The notes: generated by a model from the letters alone, not told the origin. 64,000 nucleotides of DNA from Methanothermobacter sp. (GCF_030055425.1 NZ_JASFYE010000001.1:116901-180900), one strand, 5' to 3'. Shown: positions 1 through 8,898, counted from the first letter of the stretch. Made by a program: numbers and translations.

Positions 1-188
1 ACACCTGATGTCATCCAACCCGCCTCAAATACGATAAGAACTGAAGAAAACTGCAGACTACACACCTGATGTCATCCAACCCGCCTCAAATACGATAAGA
101 ACTGAAGAAAACTGCAGACTACACACCTGATGTCATCCAACCCGCCTCAAATACGATAAGAACTGAAGAAAACTGCAGACTACACACC
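1..188. repeat. 61-bp perfect tandem repeat, three copies plus a fragment
   Basis: Three identical 61-bp units lie head to tail at 1-61, 62-122 and 123-183, followed by 5 bases of a fourth (184-188). The left edge is cut by the window, so more copies may exist. The third unit contains the stop codon (TAG, minus strand, 180-182) of the neighbouring gene, and every other unit carries a copy of that gene's last codons and stop. Complete identity between units points to recent or actively homogenised duplication. No CRISPR-type repeat-spacer structure and no convincing RNA gene signature are seen. Confidence 0.97.
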
Positions 189-539
189 CATCATTAAGGC
201 CGCCTCGTTGAGGAGCTCATTGGCCTCGTTTATCATGAGACCTGCATGGACAAAGTGTTCATCATCCCCATCATCATAGAACCTCAGGAACTCCCTCAGA
301 GAATCCCGGTAAATTCCTGCAGCCCTGAGTATCCTGCTGTGAACACCCTCAAGTCCTGCATCCGGAACTTCGAACCTTATATCGTTGAATATTTCACTTA
401 ATGAACGCTCTATATCCATGAATTCGTCTTTGAGTTCCTCAGGATTCTTCCCACCCTTCAGAAGAAGAAGGTTACCCCTGAAGCGGTTCACATTGTACCC
501 TATCCTCTGGACATACCTTTCCATACTTCTGGTATACAT
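180..539 (-). CDS. Hypothetical small acidic helical protein
   Basis: This encodes a 119-residue protein that I do not recognise. It is rich in charged residues with hydrophobics spaced as in amphipathic helices, and has no signal peptide, membrane segment or cysteine motif. A good ribosome-binding site (GGGGAGGTCC) precedes the ATG, which supports expression. Its stop codon falls inside the 61-bp tandem repeat, so the repeat begins exactly where the gene ends. It is transcribed divergently from nreA. A cytosolic helical-bundle protein is the most that can be inferred. Confidence 0.75.
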   Translation of the reverse strand: MYTRSMERYVQRIGYNVNRFRGNLLLLKGGKNPEELKDEFMDIERSLSEIFNDIRFEVPDAGLEGVHSRILRAAGIYRDSLREFLRFYDDGDDEHFVHAGLMINEANELLNEAALMMGV

Positions 540-547
540 AGGACCTC

Positions 548-569
548 CCCATTTTAGTCTGATCTTTCC
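548..569. other. CRISPR-repeat-like 22-mer in a 5' leader
   Basis: The plus-strand stretch beginning CCCATTTTAGTCTGAT matches 18 of 22 positions of the 3' part of the M. thermautotrophicus CRISPR repeat as I remember it. There is one copy, no spacer array and no cas gene nearby. It overlaps the ribosome-binding site of the gene ending at 180, so part of the match (the C-run) may reflect that site. It is a resemblance, not a CRISPR locus. Confidence 0.3.
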
Positions 570-643
570 CTAAAATAGATTTGCACAAGATCACTTCGCT
601 ATAGAAAGATATAAAGAATAAGTTAAGGGATCACCATAAAAAC

Positions 644-652
644 AATAAATAT
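644..652 (+). promoter_or_regulatory. TATA box of nreA, probably leaderless transcript
   Basis: The sequence AATAAATAT is centred about 25 bases before the ATG at 673, the usual archaeal TATA-to-start-site distance. No Shine-Dalgarno sequence is visible between it and the ATG. The transcript is therefore predicted to start at or next to the initiation codon. Confidence 0.5.
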
Positions 653-672
653 CCAGAAACAGAGCTTTAACG

Positions 673-1836
673 ATGATACGGTCAAAGTACGCCTTCCTCA
701 AGAGGCTCACCAGGGACCTCAAAATGAGGTCTATAGATGTGGGAGAGGAGCTTGAGGGGGCTACACCCCCATCGGTTTTCATAGGGAGCTGGAACTACCC
801 CAAGGTCTACGCCGGACCCATGATAGCCCCCATGCAGGGGGAGGTCGAGATATTTGACTCCCCTGAGAGATGGATACCCGAGAGTAAAACACAGGAGGAA
901 ATCATAGACTACCGCCTCAACCTCATAAGGGGCAAGCAGCTCGTGGGAGTCAGGGACCTTGATAACCATCTCGTGGAGAAACTTCAGGAAATATCACTCT
1001 CATCAGGGGCCATTGAAAGTGAGGCCCAGTTCAGAAAAAAACCAAGAGGCCTGTTTTTCAGTGAGGAGCAGACACCCCACGGCCCCAGCGCAGTCCTTGA
1101 AAACTTCGAGATAGAGAACGTTAAATGGGACCGGGAACTTGAAAGGGCCCACTACGACACGGACCTCAGGGCAGGTGAGGCGATAGTGGAACTCCACCGG
1201 AAGGGAACCCCATTCTCTGCCATCCAGAAGGCCCTCTCGGTGGGTGCACTTGGTGATGCCATGAAAAGGAGGCTGGTCCCCACAAGGTGGTCAATAACAG
1301 CCTGCGACAGTACCCTGGCGGACCACTTCCACAGGAGGGTCCTTGAATATGATATCCTGGACACCTACAGGGTCCATGAATTTGAAAGCCTTAAAAACAG
1401 CTACCTCATACTCCTCACACCCTCAGAGTGGCAGTATGAATGGATGGAGGCCTTTATAAAGCGTGACGGCCGTGCAATGATATTCTCAGACCATGAAACA
1501 CTGAAGGGTAAGAGGGAGTACTCAAGGGTTGGTGGCTGCTACTACAGCGCCAGGATGGCTGTCCTCGAGGCCCTGGACAGGGAAGAGAAACAGGCAGGCG
1601 CAATCATACTCCGGGAGGCCTATCCGGGTTACGTGCCCCTGGGTGTCTTCAATGTCAGGGAGAACGTTAAAAACGCCATGAAAACCAAAGCTCATGAGTT
1701 CAACAGCCTTAAAGAGGCCCTTGAATTCATGGACAGCAAACTGAAACTTGGACTTGATGCATTCAGAAGAAGTAGCAACCTGCTGCGGGATATCAGTTCT
1801 TCAAGGCAGATAACCTTGGACTCCTTCTTCAGGTGA
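673..1836 (+). CDS. nreA: DNA repair protein NreA
   Basis: This 387-residue protein has the layout of the archaeal Nre family, in particular a charged N-terminal segment followed by a Gly/Pro-rich stretch ([16 protein letters not shown]). The last residues, Q379-F386 (QITLDSFF), form a textbook PCNA-interacting peptide (QxxLxxFF), the hallmark of NreA. Known for the family: in haloarchaea NreA contributes to repair of alkylation and crosslink damage through PCNA binding. The biochemical activity is not settled. There is no N-terminal zinc finger as seen in NreB. It sits 4 bases upstream of the PLP-fold gene, suggesting co-transcription. Confidence 0.88.
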   Translation: MIRSKYAFLKRLTRDLKMRSIDVGEELEGATPPSVFIGSWNYPKVYAGPMIAPMQGEVEIFDSPERWIPESKTQEEIIDYRLNLIRGKQLVGVRDLDNHLVEKLQEISLSSGAIESEAQFRKKPRGLFFSEEQTPHGPSAVLENFEIENVKWDRELERAHYDTDLRAGEAIVELHRKGTPFSAIQKALSVGALGDAMKRRLVPTRWSITACDSTLADHFHRRVLEYDILDTYRVHEFESLKNSYLILLTPSEWQYEWMEAFIKRDGRAMIFSDHETLKGKREYSRVGGCYYSARMAVLEALDREEKQAGAIILREAYPGYVPLGVFNVRENVKNAMKTKAHEFNSLKEALEFMDSKLKLGLDAFRRSSNLLRDISSSRQITLDSFFR

Positions 1837-1840
1837 GACT

Positions 1841-2830
1841 ATGAATTCAGAAGAAAAGACAGAGCTGAGAGAGGATAGTGCCCTCCTGAGACTCAAATTC
1901 AGAGAACCATCCCCCGAGACAAAAAGAGCCGTCTGCCACGCAGCCCTTTACGGGGAAACACCTGAACCTGAAAAGAAAATCAAAAAGATCACAGGGCACA
2001 GATACGTAAGAATCCTGAGCAGCGGAAATGCCGCGATCCTCCTCACAGTATCCCTCCTTGATGGTCCTATCCTTGTGCCTGACCAGGGCGGATGGAGGGG
2101 CTTTAAGAGAATACCTGAGATCCTTGGCAGGAAGGTTTTCACGGTCAAAACGGAGCGGGGGCTCATTGACCCTGATGTCCTCAACTCACGTCTTGAAAAT
2201 ACTGGTGCCAGGGCACTTTTTGTCACAAGCTTTGCGGGTTATACAGCGGAGCAGCCCATCGCCGAACTCTCAGATATCTGCAGATCCCACGGCGCGATCC
2301 TGGTTGAGGACGCATCCGGGAGCGTCTTCGACCCCCTTGGGAGGCTCTGCAATGGTAAATACAGCCACGTCATAATCGCATCCACTGGCTCCCCAAAAAC
2401 CGTTAACGCAGGGGGCGGCGGGTTCATCTCAACCTCCATTCCAGAGTTTGCACAGCAGGACATGCTGCTGTCTGCCCTCAAGGCGGACCCCTATGTAAGG
2501 GCCGCCATTGCCGCCGAACTTGATGCCGCCGAGAGGAACCTCACAGAGACCCTCAGGGCATGCAGTTACCTCAAAGGAAAACTTGAGGGGGTATTCCACC
2601 CTGAAAAGAGGGGTATAAATGTTATAATCCCCTCAAGTACCCCCAGAGAGGATGTTAAAATCCTGAAGAAACTTATAACCGCAGATGGTAGGAGTATCTT
2701 CACAGTATGCCCATCCCCCGACAGGATACTTGAGAGTGCGGTTGCAGTGGAGGTTAAGAACCTGGATGTGGGATGCCTCACCCATGAGAACCTTGAGAGG
2801 ATGGCTGAGATCATCTCCTCAGTTATATAA
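1841..2830 (+). CDS. DegT/DnrJ/EryC1-like PLP-dependent (fold type I) protein
   Basis: This is a 329-residue protein of the fold-type-I aspartate aminotransferase superfamily, nearest in motifs to DegT/DnrJ sugar aminotransferases. D157 in VEDASGS matches the residue that pairs with the PLP pyridine nitrogen. K186 in GSPKTVNAGGGG is the expected Schiff-base lysine before the glycine-rich turn. SSGNAAIL near residue 60 fits the phosphate-binding region. The DegT family often acts in nucleotide-sugar modification. No sugar genes adjoin, so the substrate is unknown. The RBS AGGTGA precedes the ATG by 4 bases, and the gene follows nreA by 4 bases. Confidence 0.75.
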   Translation: MNSEEKTELREDSALLRLKFREPSPETKRAVCHAALYGETPEPEKKIKKITGHRYVRILSSGNAAILLTVSLLDGPILVPDQGGWRGFKRIPEILGRKVFTVKTERGLIDPDVLNSRLENTGARALFVTSFAGYTAEQPIAELSDICRSHGAILVEDASGSVFDPLGRLCNGKYSHVIIASTGSPKTVNAGGGGFISTSIPEFAQQDMLLSALKADPYVRAAIAAELDAAERNLTETLRACSYLKGKLEGVFHPEKRGINVIIPSSTPREDVKILKKLITADGRSIFTVCPSPDRILESAVAVEVKNLDVGCLTHENLERMAEIISSVI

Positions 2831-2847
2831 ATGGGGAGTATCCTCCT

Positions 2848-3318
2848 CTATAAAACCTGGAGCATCGTCGTCCTCTCCATAAGCGCGTTCTCAACTCCAA
2901 CCGTTTTTACCTCCTCTCCAAGGTCATAGAGGTTTCTGAGGTAATCCCCATCCGGTTCAAGGACACTGTCATCCCTCTGGAACCTTGAATCAAGGAATTC
3001 CCGGGCATCGGTTCCACAGTCCACAAGGACCGCGCAGATCTCCATTTCACCCTCCCTGAGACCCAAAAGTTCAAGGGCCCTGCTTATCTGCCTGGTACCT
3101 GCAATACGGAGGCATATCTCAATTCCAGGGTCACTGGAGATATTCTGACCCCTCTCAAAGGCCCTGATGGCGTGGAGTGCACCATGGATGGCATGGTCAC
3201 TCCCTGCAACGGCCCGTGCATCAATAAGCTGGACTGTGCATGGAAACCCCTTTATCTCATTCAGGAGTTCATCCAGGTCTTCAACGGTTCCACGGTATCC
3301 CCTAATATCTATATTCAC
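2848..3318 (-). CDS. KEOPS complex subunit Cgi121-like protein
   Basis: This is a 156-residue protein matching the archaeal Cgi121 family by length and motifs ([22 protein letters not shown], here split, followed by [17 protein letters not shown]). Cgi121 is the KEOPS subunit that binds the tRNA 3' end and supports N6-threonylcarbamoyladenosine formation at A37 with Kae1, Bud32 and Pcc1. The start is a GTG behind AGGTGGTTAG and overlaps the cimA stop codon by 4 bases, so the two are probably co-transcribed. The other KEOPS genes are not in this window. The call rests on remembered family motifs. Confidence 0.75.
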   Translation of the reverse strand: MNIDIRGYRGTVEDLDELLNEIKGFPCTVQLIDARAVAGSDHAIHGALHAIRAFERGQNISSDPGIEICLRIAGTRQISRALELLGLREGEMEICAVLVDCGTDAREFLDSRFQRDDSVLEPDGDYLRNLYDLGEEVKTVGVENALMERTTMLQVL

Positions 3319-4814
3319 CTAACCACCTGCTGATCCTCAGATGCCTCACTTGCAAGCAGCCTGTTAACACCGCTGAGGAAGGCCTCCACACTGGCCATGA
3401 TGATGTCAGGCTGGGTGCTCCTGGCGCTTATTATCCTGTCACCGTGCCTCAGCTTTATTACAACATCGATGAGGGCATCTGTACCCCCTGTTATTGCGTC
3501 CACATGGTATTCCTCAAGGGTGATGTCTGCAAAGTCCTCAAGGCTTTTCTTTATGGCAACTATTGCAGCGTCAACTGGACCAACCCCTATACCTGCCTCA
3601 AGGACCTCGTTACCGTCCACCTTAAGTTTGACTGATGCTGTGGGTGTGACCCTGTTACCTGAGACTATGGTGACCTCCTCGAGATCCACAACCTTGTCCT
3701 CCATGACCCCGAGAACGTCCTCTGCTATTGCCTGGAGGTCCACGTCGGTGACGCATTTACCCATATCCCCCAGGGCCTTGACCCTACGGAATATCTCCAT
3801 AAGTTTATCCTCATCGACCTTCATTCCAAGTTCATCAAGCCTCTGTCTGAGGGCATGGGTACCTATGTGTTTGCCCATGACGAACCTTCTCCTGTGGCCA
3901 ACCATCTCGGGTGTTATGGGTTCATAGGTTTCCGCCTTCTTGAGGACCCCATCTGCATGTATCCCTGATTCATGGGCGAAGGCGTTTTCACCGACTATTG
4001 CCTTGTTTGGCTGCAGGTATACCCCGGTCATCCTGGCGACCATTCTGGAGGTTTCATAGAGCATCTCGATGTTGATGTTTGTATCAACATCATAGAGTGA
4101 TTTGAGTGCAACCACCACCTCCTCAAGGGCTGCGTTACCTGCACGTTCACCTATGCCATTGATGGTTGCGTGGACCTCAGATGCTCCTGCCCTTAAACCG
4201 GCCAGGGAGTTTGCAACTGCCAGTCCAAAGTCGTTGTGGCAGTGGACGCTCAGGGGAGCCCCGAGTTCTGAGAGTTCACCGTAGAATTCATAGGAGCGTT
4301 CGGGTGTGAGCATTCCCACGGTGTCACAGGCGCATATCCTCTCTGCCCCTGCAGCTATACCTTCACTGAATACCCTCCTGAGGAATTCCATATCGCTGCG
4401 TGTTGAGTCCTCTGCTGAGAGTTCAACCAGGAGTCCATGGTCAACAGCGTACTCTGTGCAGTCCACCGCCTGTTCAAGGACCTCCTCCCTCGTTTTTCTG
4501 AGCTTGTGTTCAAGGTGCAGGTCAGAGGTAGGTACAACCAGGTGCACACTGTCAACATCACATGAGAGTGCGGCATCTATGTCATCCCTGACGGCCCTTG
4601 CAAAGCTGCAGATCTCAGCATTCAGACCCTCTGATGTGATTTTCCTGATGCCTTCCCTTTCACCCTCTGATGTGATTGCTGAGCCAGCCTCGATGATGTC
4701 AGCGCCCAGATCATCGATTTTGAGCGCTATTCTGAGTTTCTCCTCTGGGGTAAGGGAAACCCCTGGTGTCTGTTCTCCATCCCTCAGTGTGGTGTCAAGT
4801 ACTCTAACCTGCAA
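3315..4814 (-). CDS. cimA: (R)-citramalate synthase
   Basis: This 499-residue enzyme of the isopropylmalate/homocitrate/citramalate synthase family condenses pyruvate and acetyl-CoA, the first step of the pyruvate route to isoleucine. [13 protein letters not shown] (residues 6-18) and the SVHCHNDFG metal-binding motif mark the HMGL-like TIM barrel. [14 protein letters not shown]-type sequence and a C-terminal allosteric LeuA domain from about residue 370 complete it. LeuA and AksA are close paralogues, so the choice of citramalate synthase rests on length and remembered synteny. It starts with TTG behind a GAGGG site. A three-half-site inverted motif surrounds its TATA box. Confidence 0.8.
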   Translation of the reverse strand: MQVRVLDTTLRDGEQTPGVSLTPEEKLRIALKIDDLGADIIEAGSAITSEGEREGIRKITSEGLNAEICSFARAVRDDIDAALSCDVDSVHLVVPTSDLHLEHKLRKTREEVLEQAVDCTEYAVDHGLLVELSAEDSTRSDMEFLRRVFSEGIAAGAERICACDTVGMLTPERSYEFYGELSELGAPLSVHCHNDFGLAVANSLAGLRAGASEVHATINGIGERAGNAALEEVVVALKSLYDVDTNINIEMLYETSRMVARMTGVYLQPNKAIVGENAFAHESGIHADGVLKKAETYEPITPEMVGHRRRFVMGKHIGTHALRQRLDELGMKVDEDKLMEIFRRVKALGDMGKCVTDVDLQAIAEDVLGVMEDKVVDLEEVTIVSGNRVTPTASVKLKVDGNEVLEAGIGVGPVDAAIVAIKKSLEDFADITLEEYHVDAITGGTDALIDVVIKLRHGDRIISARSTQPDIIMASVEAFLSGVNRLLASEASEDQQVVR

Positions 4815-4867
4815 ATTAATCCCTCTTTCAGGTGTTCAGAAAATAGTTATTTAAGTTTTAGTTCCGA

Positions 4868-4895
4868 CACTTATATATGGTTAAGTGTTCACTTA
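4868..4895 (-). promoter_or_regulatory. cimA promoter with candidate operator (CACTTA / TAAGTG half-sites)
   Basis: On the minus strand ATATATAA (4871-4878) is a good TATA box, placing the start site near 4848 and leaving a leader of about 34 bases before the TTG. The box is wrapped by three copies of one hexamer in alternating orientation: CACTTA at 4868-4873, TAAGTG at 4882-4887 and CACTTA at 4890-4895. This geometry is typical of a dimeric repressor or activator site. The regulator is not identifiable here. Confidence 0.5.
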
Positions 4896-4917
4896 TGTGC
4901 AACGGCGGGTGACGAAG

Positions 4918-4943
4918 CTATTCAATCACTGTCTGGTGAATAG
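4918..4943. other. Stem-loop between the tRNA methyltransferase gene and cimA
   Basis: CTATTCA (4918-4924) and TGAATAG (4937-4943) form a perfect 7-bp stem around a 12-base loop. It lies 17 bases past the stop codon of the methyltransferase gene and upstream of the cimA promoter. It could mark the 3' end of the upstream transcript. No oligo-T tract adjoins it. Confidence 0.4.
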
Positions 4944-4959
4944 GGACCCCATGATATCT

Positions 4960-5970
4960 TTACACAGTTTCAATCACCCTTATAACCCTTGTGAGGCTCC
5001 TGTGCATCCTCATGGAGTATTTTTCTCTTACTCTGAACCTATCATCAATGAGTCCCTCAAGGTCAAGGTAGTGGGGTGCTGCCATACATATAACCCCATC
5101 CTCTGTAAGATTTGAGTATGCTGAGTCCAGAAACTCCCTGTAGAGTTTTTCGCTCTTCTCACCTGCGGTTGATGCTGATATGCCGTATGGTGGATCTGTA
5201 ACTATTGCATTTACCCTTTCATCAAGCTTCAGATCCCTGGCATCTGATCTTATAACCTCAAAATCAGTTATGCCATAGTGCTGGAGGTTTTTTCGTGTGC
5301 CCTCCACCATCTTCCAGTCTATATCCGCGCCGATAACCCTCACGCCCATTAGGCCTGCCTCTATGAGTATACCCCCTGTACCGCAGAATGGATCGAGGAG
5401 TCTGTCGCCAGCCCTCACGCCTGCGAGGTTCACCATGCACCTTGCAAGTTTAGGGCTCATTGAGCCAGGATAGAAGAAGGGTCTTCTGTGGGGTTTGGCC
5501 TCATTGAAGTGATCCTTACTTATCTCTGCAAGGCGCAGTGTGAGGATGAACCTGTTGTCAATGAGCACAGGCCTTACAAGGGTCCATGGATTCTCAAGGT
5601 CAACCCTTGCACCTGTCTTATTCTTAATGATGGCCCCGAGGCCTCTCTCGAGTTCCCTTGCATCCACCTCACCCCTGAGTTTCTTTATCCTAACCGCAAA
5701 ACTGCCCTTAACATGACTCTTCCAGTCTATTTTCTCTGCAGTCTCTTCAAACTCAGCGGTGGTAGAGTATCCAAAGACCCTGCAGATTTCATGGGCGTAT
5801 GCGAGCCTCCTCTTAAGGATTTTCCATGTTGATGGGGGGGTATCCAGAATCACATATCCCCTTCCATCCTCAATTACACTGAATTCTATACCCTCTGACC
5901 TCAGAACAGATTTGAGTTCAGCAGAGGGGAGTTCAGGGTGTTCCTGTGAGAGTATAACCATTATTTCCAT
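4960..5970 (-). CDS. tRNA (guanine(10)-N2) methyltransferase, THUMP type
   Basis: This 336-residue protein has an N-terminal THUMP-like RNA-binding region and a C-terminal Rossmann methyltransferase domain. The SAM motif LLDPFCGTGGILIEAG and the catalytic DPPYGIS motif (the N-methylation D-P-P-Y signature) are both present. This is the archaeal Trm-G10 enzyme that methylates N2 of G10 in tRNA. The ATG follows AAGGTGG with good spacing and overlaps the upstream oxidoreductase gene by 10 bases, so translation is probably coupled. The length fits the family. Confidence 0.88.
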   Translation of the reverse strand: MEIMVILSQEHPELPSAELKSVLRSEGIEFSVIEDGRGYVILDTPPSTWKILKRRLAYAHEICRVFGYSTTAEFEETAEKIDWKSHVKGSFAVRIKKLRGEVDARELERGLGAIIKNKTGARVDLENPWTLVRPVLIDNRFILTLRLAEISKDHFNEAKPHRRPFFYPGSMSPKLARCMVNLAGVRAGDRLLDPFCGTGGILIEAGLMGVRVIGADIDWKMVEGTRKNLQHYGITDFEVIRSDARDLKLDERVNAIVTDPPYGISASTAGEKSEKLYREFLDSAYSNLTEDGVICMAAPHYLDLEGLIDDRFRVREKYSMRMHRSLTRVIRVIETV

Positions 5971-7091
5971 ATGCTGGCCACCTTCCTTGAGAGGATAGAA
6001 GGTATTATCCTGAATAGCAGTCCTCTCTTAAGGAATTCCCTTATGAGTGGTGTCTGTCTGTCCATGTCCCCGTACCTCGATATTATCTCCTCTGCACCGT
6101 ACTCCCTCATCTTGAGGAAGATATGGTCAAGGTCCTCATCGGATAGTATCCTGAAGGTCCTCTGCACCCTCATCTGGTTCTTCATCTCACCCATATAGAG
6201 ATTTCTGCAGGCTTCCTGGTAGTTCTCAAGTAGCCCAACATCATCCTCAAGTGCCATCTGTATTGTCTCCGCTGCCACGTGGGCCGCCCTAGACGCCAGA
6301 ACTATGCCTCCGCCGGTTGTGGGTTTTACCTGTCCTGCGGCATCACCTATCCTGATGTATCTTCCCCTTACAAGTTCCGCATCAGGGTCGGGTTCCGGGA
6401 TGAAGCCATGGTAACTCTCCATGATCCTGAAATCTGTGCTGAGGTCTGAAATGAATCCCTTAACAAGGTCCTTGAGATTTTTCTGGGGTCCGAATGCACC
6501 CACCCGGGCTGTTCTTTCATCAACAGGTATTCTCCAGAGGAAACCAGGTGAGAGTCGTGAGTCAACCTTGAGGTCAACAAAGTCGGTGTCCATTTTCTGG
6601 TCCCTGAACCTCACAAGGAACTGCCTTGCCGGGTACTTGTTGCAGATAGCGGCCTGCCCCCTTGCATCCACCAGCACAGTGGCCTTAAGAGTTCCTCCAT
6701 TTACCTCCACCTCGCCTGTGGCCTCACTGAAGCTCCTCACGGCTGTCCCTGTTCTCACCTCAGCCCCTGCTTCACCTGCAAGTTCTGCAAGGTGGAGATC
6801 ATAGGCTGTCCTGTCAATCACATGGGCCTCGGGCCTCTTCTTGGAAACCCTGAGTTTTATGCCTGATGGTGAATGCAGCACCGCGCCCCTCACACTGTTC
6901 AGTATAAGGTTGTCTGGGAGCACATTCGCCTCAGTTATTCTGTGGGATATGAGTCCCGCACACTGCAGGGGGACACCTATTACTTTCTTCCTGTCGAAGA
7001 CTCCCAGAGTGAACCCCCTGCTGGCAGTGAGTCTTGCAAGCGTTGAACCTGCCGGTCCGGCTCCCATGATGATGACATCGTAGTCAGTCAT
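5961..7091 (-). CDS. Geranylgeranyl reductase family FAD-dependent oxidoreductase
   Basis: This 376-residue flavoprotein starts with the dinucleotide-binding fingerprint GAGPAGSTLA (residues 11-20) and carries the second FAD motif IRIGDAAGQVKPTTGGG. CAG in PLQCAGLIS is the conserved cysteine region of the family. Members saturate isoprenoid chains of archaeal lipids or act on menaquinone and chlorophyll side chains. Methanobacteria have several paralogues, so the substrate cannot be assigned here. It follows the PH-like gene with an 8-base overlap and has a GAGGAGGG ribosome-binding site. Confidence 0.82.
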   Translation of the reverse strand: MTDYDVIIMGAGPAGSTLARLTASRGFTLGVFDRKKVIGVPLQCAGLISHRITEANVLPDNLILNSVRGAVLHSPSGIKLRVSKKRPEAHVIDRTAYDLHLAELAGEAGAEVRTGTAVRSFSEATGEVEVNGGTLKATVLVDARGQAAICNKYPARQFLVRFRDQKMDTDFVDLKVDSRLSPGFLWRIPVDERTARVGAFGPQKNLKDLVKGFISDLSTDFRIMESYHGFIPEPDPDAELVRGRYIRIGDAAGQVKPTTGGGIVLASRAAHVAAETIQMALEDDVGLLENYQEACRNLYMGEMKNQMRVQRTFRILSDEDLDHIFLKMREYGAEEIISRYGDMDRQTPLIREFLKRGLLFRIIPSILSRKVASIWK

Positions 7092-7818
7092 CCCTGCCCT
7101 CCTCTCTGAACCTCTTAAATTTCCGTGAATGTCTCTCCATTATTGACTCTTCGCTGCCACCCTCTTCCACAGGGGATTCCCTAGGATTGCTTTCATCGAA
7201 TTCATCTGTATCCTCCCAGAACTTCGGGTCTGCAAATCCCCTCCCTTCTTGCCTTTCTGATGAGAGTTCCCTTAGTATCTCCTCTGCCTCATCCACTGTC
7301 CTTTCCCCTGTGAACCTGTTAATGTGGTACTCGATCCTGGCCGGGGATGGGGCATCCTCAAGGATTATGTGGGTATCCTCGTGGCCGCCATGAATCTTTA
7401 TATCCGCAGAGTTCAGGAGCCTCTCGATTATACCCTGTGAGAAGGATACGTCCACTATCTTGCTGTGGTTTATGTAGAACCTCCTCTTCCTTAAAACTCC
7501 GCTCTCAACTATAACCCTGTGGTCGGTGATTATGTAGCGCCTGCTCCTCCAGGAAATCACATCCCAGAGCACACTGAGCACCAGTATGATAAAAACCGCG
7601 GTTAAAATCCAGACGACCTTCTCTGCAACCGTGAAACCGTACCTTACGATGAGAATGTTATCAAGGTCTCCTGCGAATTTAACCGCTGCTGGAAAGATGT
7701 ATATGATGAGTGCAATGAAGAGAATTTTTATGATGGATGACCTTGAGTTGAGGATGAACCGTGGCCCTGTCTCATATAGAACCCTTTCACCCGGATATAA
7801 CCTCTCCCTGCCAAACAT
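7084..7818 (-). CDS. PH-like (DUF304/bPH2) membrane protein
   Basis: This 244-residue protein has two membrane segments, about residues 31-50 and 66-88, followed by a bacterial PH-like domain (RRYIITDHRVIVESGVLRK, then the DVSFSQGIIERLL stretch). The C-terminal 60 residues are highly charged and probably disordered. Proteins of this class are thought to sit at the membrane with the PH fold in the cytosol. Function is unknown. It heads a three-gene minus-strand run with the GGR-family oxidoreductase and the tRNA methyltransferase. Confidence 0.75.
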   Translation of the reverse strand: MFGRERLYPGERVLYETGPRFILNSRSSIIKILFIALIIYIFPAAVKFAGDLDNILIVRYGFTVAEKVVWILTAVFIILVLSVLWDVISWRSRRYIITDHRVIVESGVLRKRRFYINHSKIVDVSFSQGIIERLLNSADIKIHGGHEDTHIILEDAPSPARIEYHINRFTGERTVDEAEEILRELSSERQEGRGFADPKFWEDTDEFDESNPRESPVEEGGSEESIMERHSRKFKRFREEGRDD

Positions 7819-7955
7819 GTTATCACAGTGAACTTACATAGTGATTAAAAGGAGTTAACTTCAATGTACATTAATTGTTCGCATGTGTTTTTATATCTAA
7901 TGGTTGGTTCAGAACAGAACTTCAAGGATTGATCATGCATAGGGGCGCTGATTAG

Positions 7956-8681
7956 ATGACAGCAGAGAATATAAACATCGGGGAAACTCATATAAAGCTC
8001 AGGACCGACATCAAGGATCATGGACTTGCGGGGTTCATCTTAGGGGAGAGAATGAAACTCATAGAGCATATAAGGAGAAATCATGAGTTTTTAACATCCC
8101 TTGAACCCATCCATGTGAAGGAGGGGCCCCTGATAGTGAGGATGATGTCCCGTGCCTCAAGGAAGGCAGAGGTGGGCCCCATGGCTGCTGTGGCAGGAAC
8201 AATAGCCCAGCTATCCCTCATGCACCTCATGGGCATCGGCTCCAGGTGCAGTATAGTGGACAATGGTGGGGACATTGCCCTTGTGAACAACCGTAAGGTT
8301 ACCGTGGGGCTTTATGCCGGTTCATCACCAATTTCAGGGACGGTGGGTTTTCTCCTGAAGCCATGTGCCCCCAGGGGTATATGCACGTCCTCGGGTACAT
8401 TGGGTCACTCCATAAGCTTTGGGAGGGCCGACTCCGTGACCGTATTCGCATCTGAGGCCAGCACCGCAGATGCCCTTGCAACCTCAATAGCCAACAGTGC
8501 GGATGGACCCGATGATAGATCCGCTGTTGAGAGCGCGCTTGAGAGGGCTGATGACTTTCGTGAGCACTTCAGGGGGGTCATGGTTGTTGTGGGTGAGCAT
8601 GCAGGGACAGTGGGTAAGATACCAAAACTCGTAATGACCGATAGAAAAGCCGTGCTCTCAGACCTATGGGAGGAAGTCTAA
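7956..8681 (+). CDS. UPF0280 family protein (ApbE-like fold)
   Basis: This 241-residue protein matches the UPF0280 family, with GPMAAVAGTIAQL, a VDNGGDIAL motif and the CTSSGTLGHS loop. These resemble the flavin-binding and metal-binding motifs of ApbE flavin transferases. No signal peptide or lipobox is present, unlike bacterial ApbE, so it is cytosolic. The function has not been established. Its last codons and stop (GAA GTC TAA) are duplicated 61 bases downstream. It is transcribed divergently from the PH-like gene, with a TATA box near 7889. Confidence 0.8.
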   Translation: MTAENINIGETHIKLRTDIKDHGLAGFILGERMKLIEHIRRNHEFLTSLEPIHVKEGPLIVRMMSRASRKAEVGPMAAVAGTIAQLSLMHLMGIGSRCSIVDNGGDIALVNNRKVTVGLYAGSSPISGTVGFLLKPCAPRGICTSSGTLGHSISFGRADSVTVFASEASTADALATSIANSADGPDDRSAVESALERADDFREHFRGVMVVVGEHAGTVGKIPKLVMTDRKAVLSDLWEEV

Positions 8682-8775
8682 ATTTATCCTAAAATTAAAA
8701 AACGTACATTTAGACACTATAAATAAACCATATGAAGTCTAAACTATCCTAAAAACTAAAAAACGTACTTTCTGA
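8673..8775. repeat. Imperfect 61-bp-period direct repeat spanning a stop codon
   Basis: A segment of about 40 bases from 8673 recurs from 8734 with one single-base gap on each side and a few substitutions. The offset is 61 bases. The first copy contains the last two codons and the stop of the UPF0280 gene. The second keeps the same GAAGTCTAA. The remainder of the 217-base gap (to 8898) is AT-rich and shows nothing else I can name. Confidence 0.85.
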
Positions 8776-8898
8776 CTCAGCAACAGATCTAACTGATAAC
8801 AGCTAAATTTTAAAAAAAGATATAGGTTACAGCCTCAGATCGCCCATCATTCATCACCTATTCAGAGCTCATAGGGTTCATCACAGGCTGCAGTGCAT

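Noticed and set aside
1-183. Reading each 61-bp unit as a C/D-box small RNA (CTGATGT and CTGA present).
   Set aside because: The C box is off-consensus and no D'/C' pair is found at normal spacing. The repeat is better explained as a duplication of the gene end.
4870-4960. A plus-strand small RNA starting from CTTATATATGG with the stem-loop at 4918-4943.
   Set aside because: The same TATA sequence reads as the cimA promoter on the minus strand, and no oligo-T end follows the stem on the plus strand.
5488-5832. A 114-codon plus-strand frame within the tRNA methyltransferase gene, Cys-rich.
   Set aside because: It is antisense to a conserved enzyme. The cysteines come from reversed Ala/Gly codons. 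There is no ribosome-binding site.
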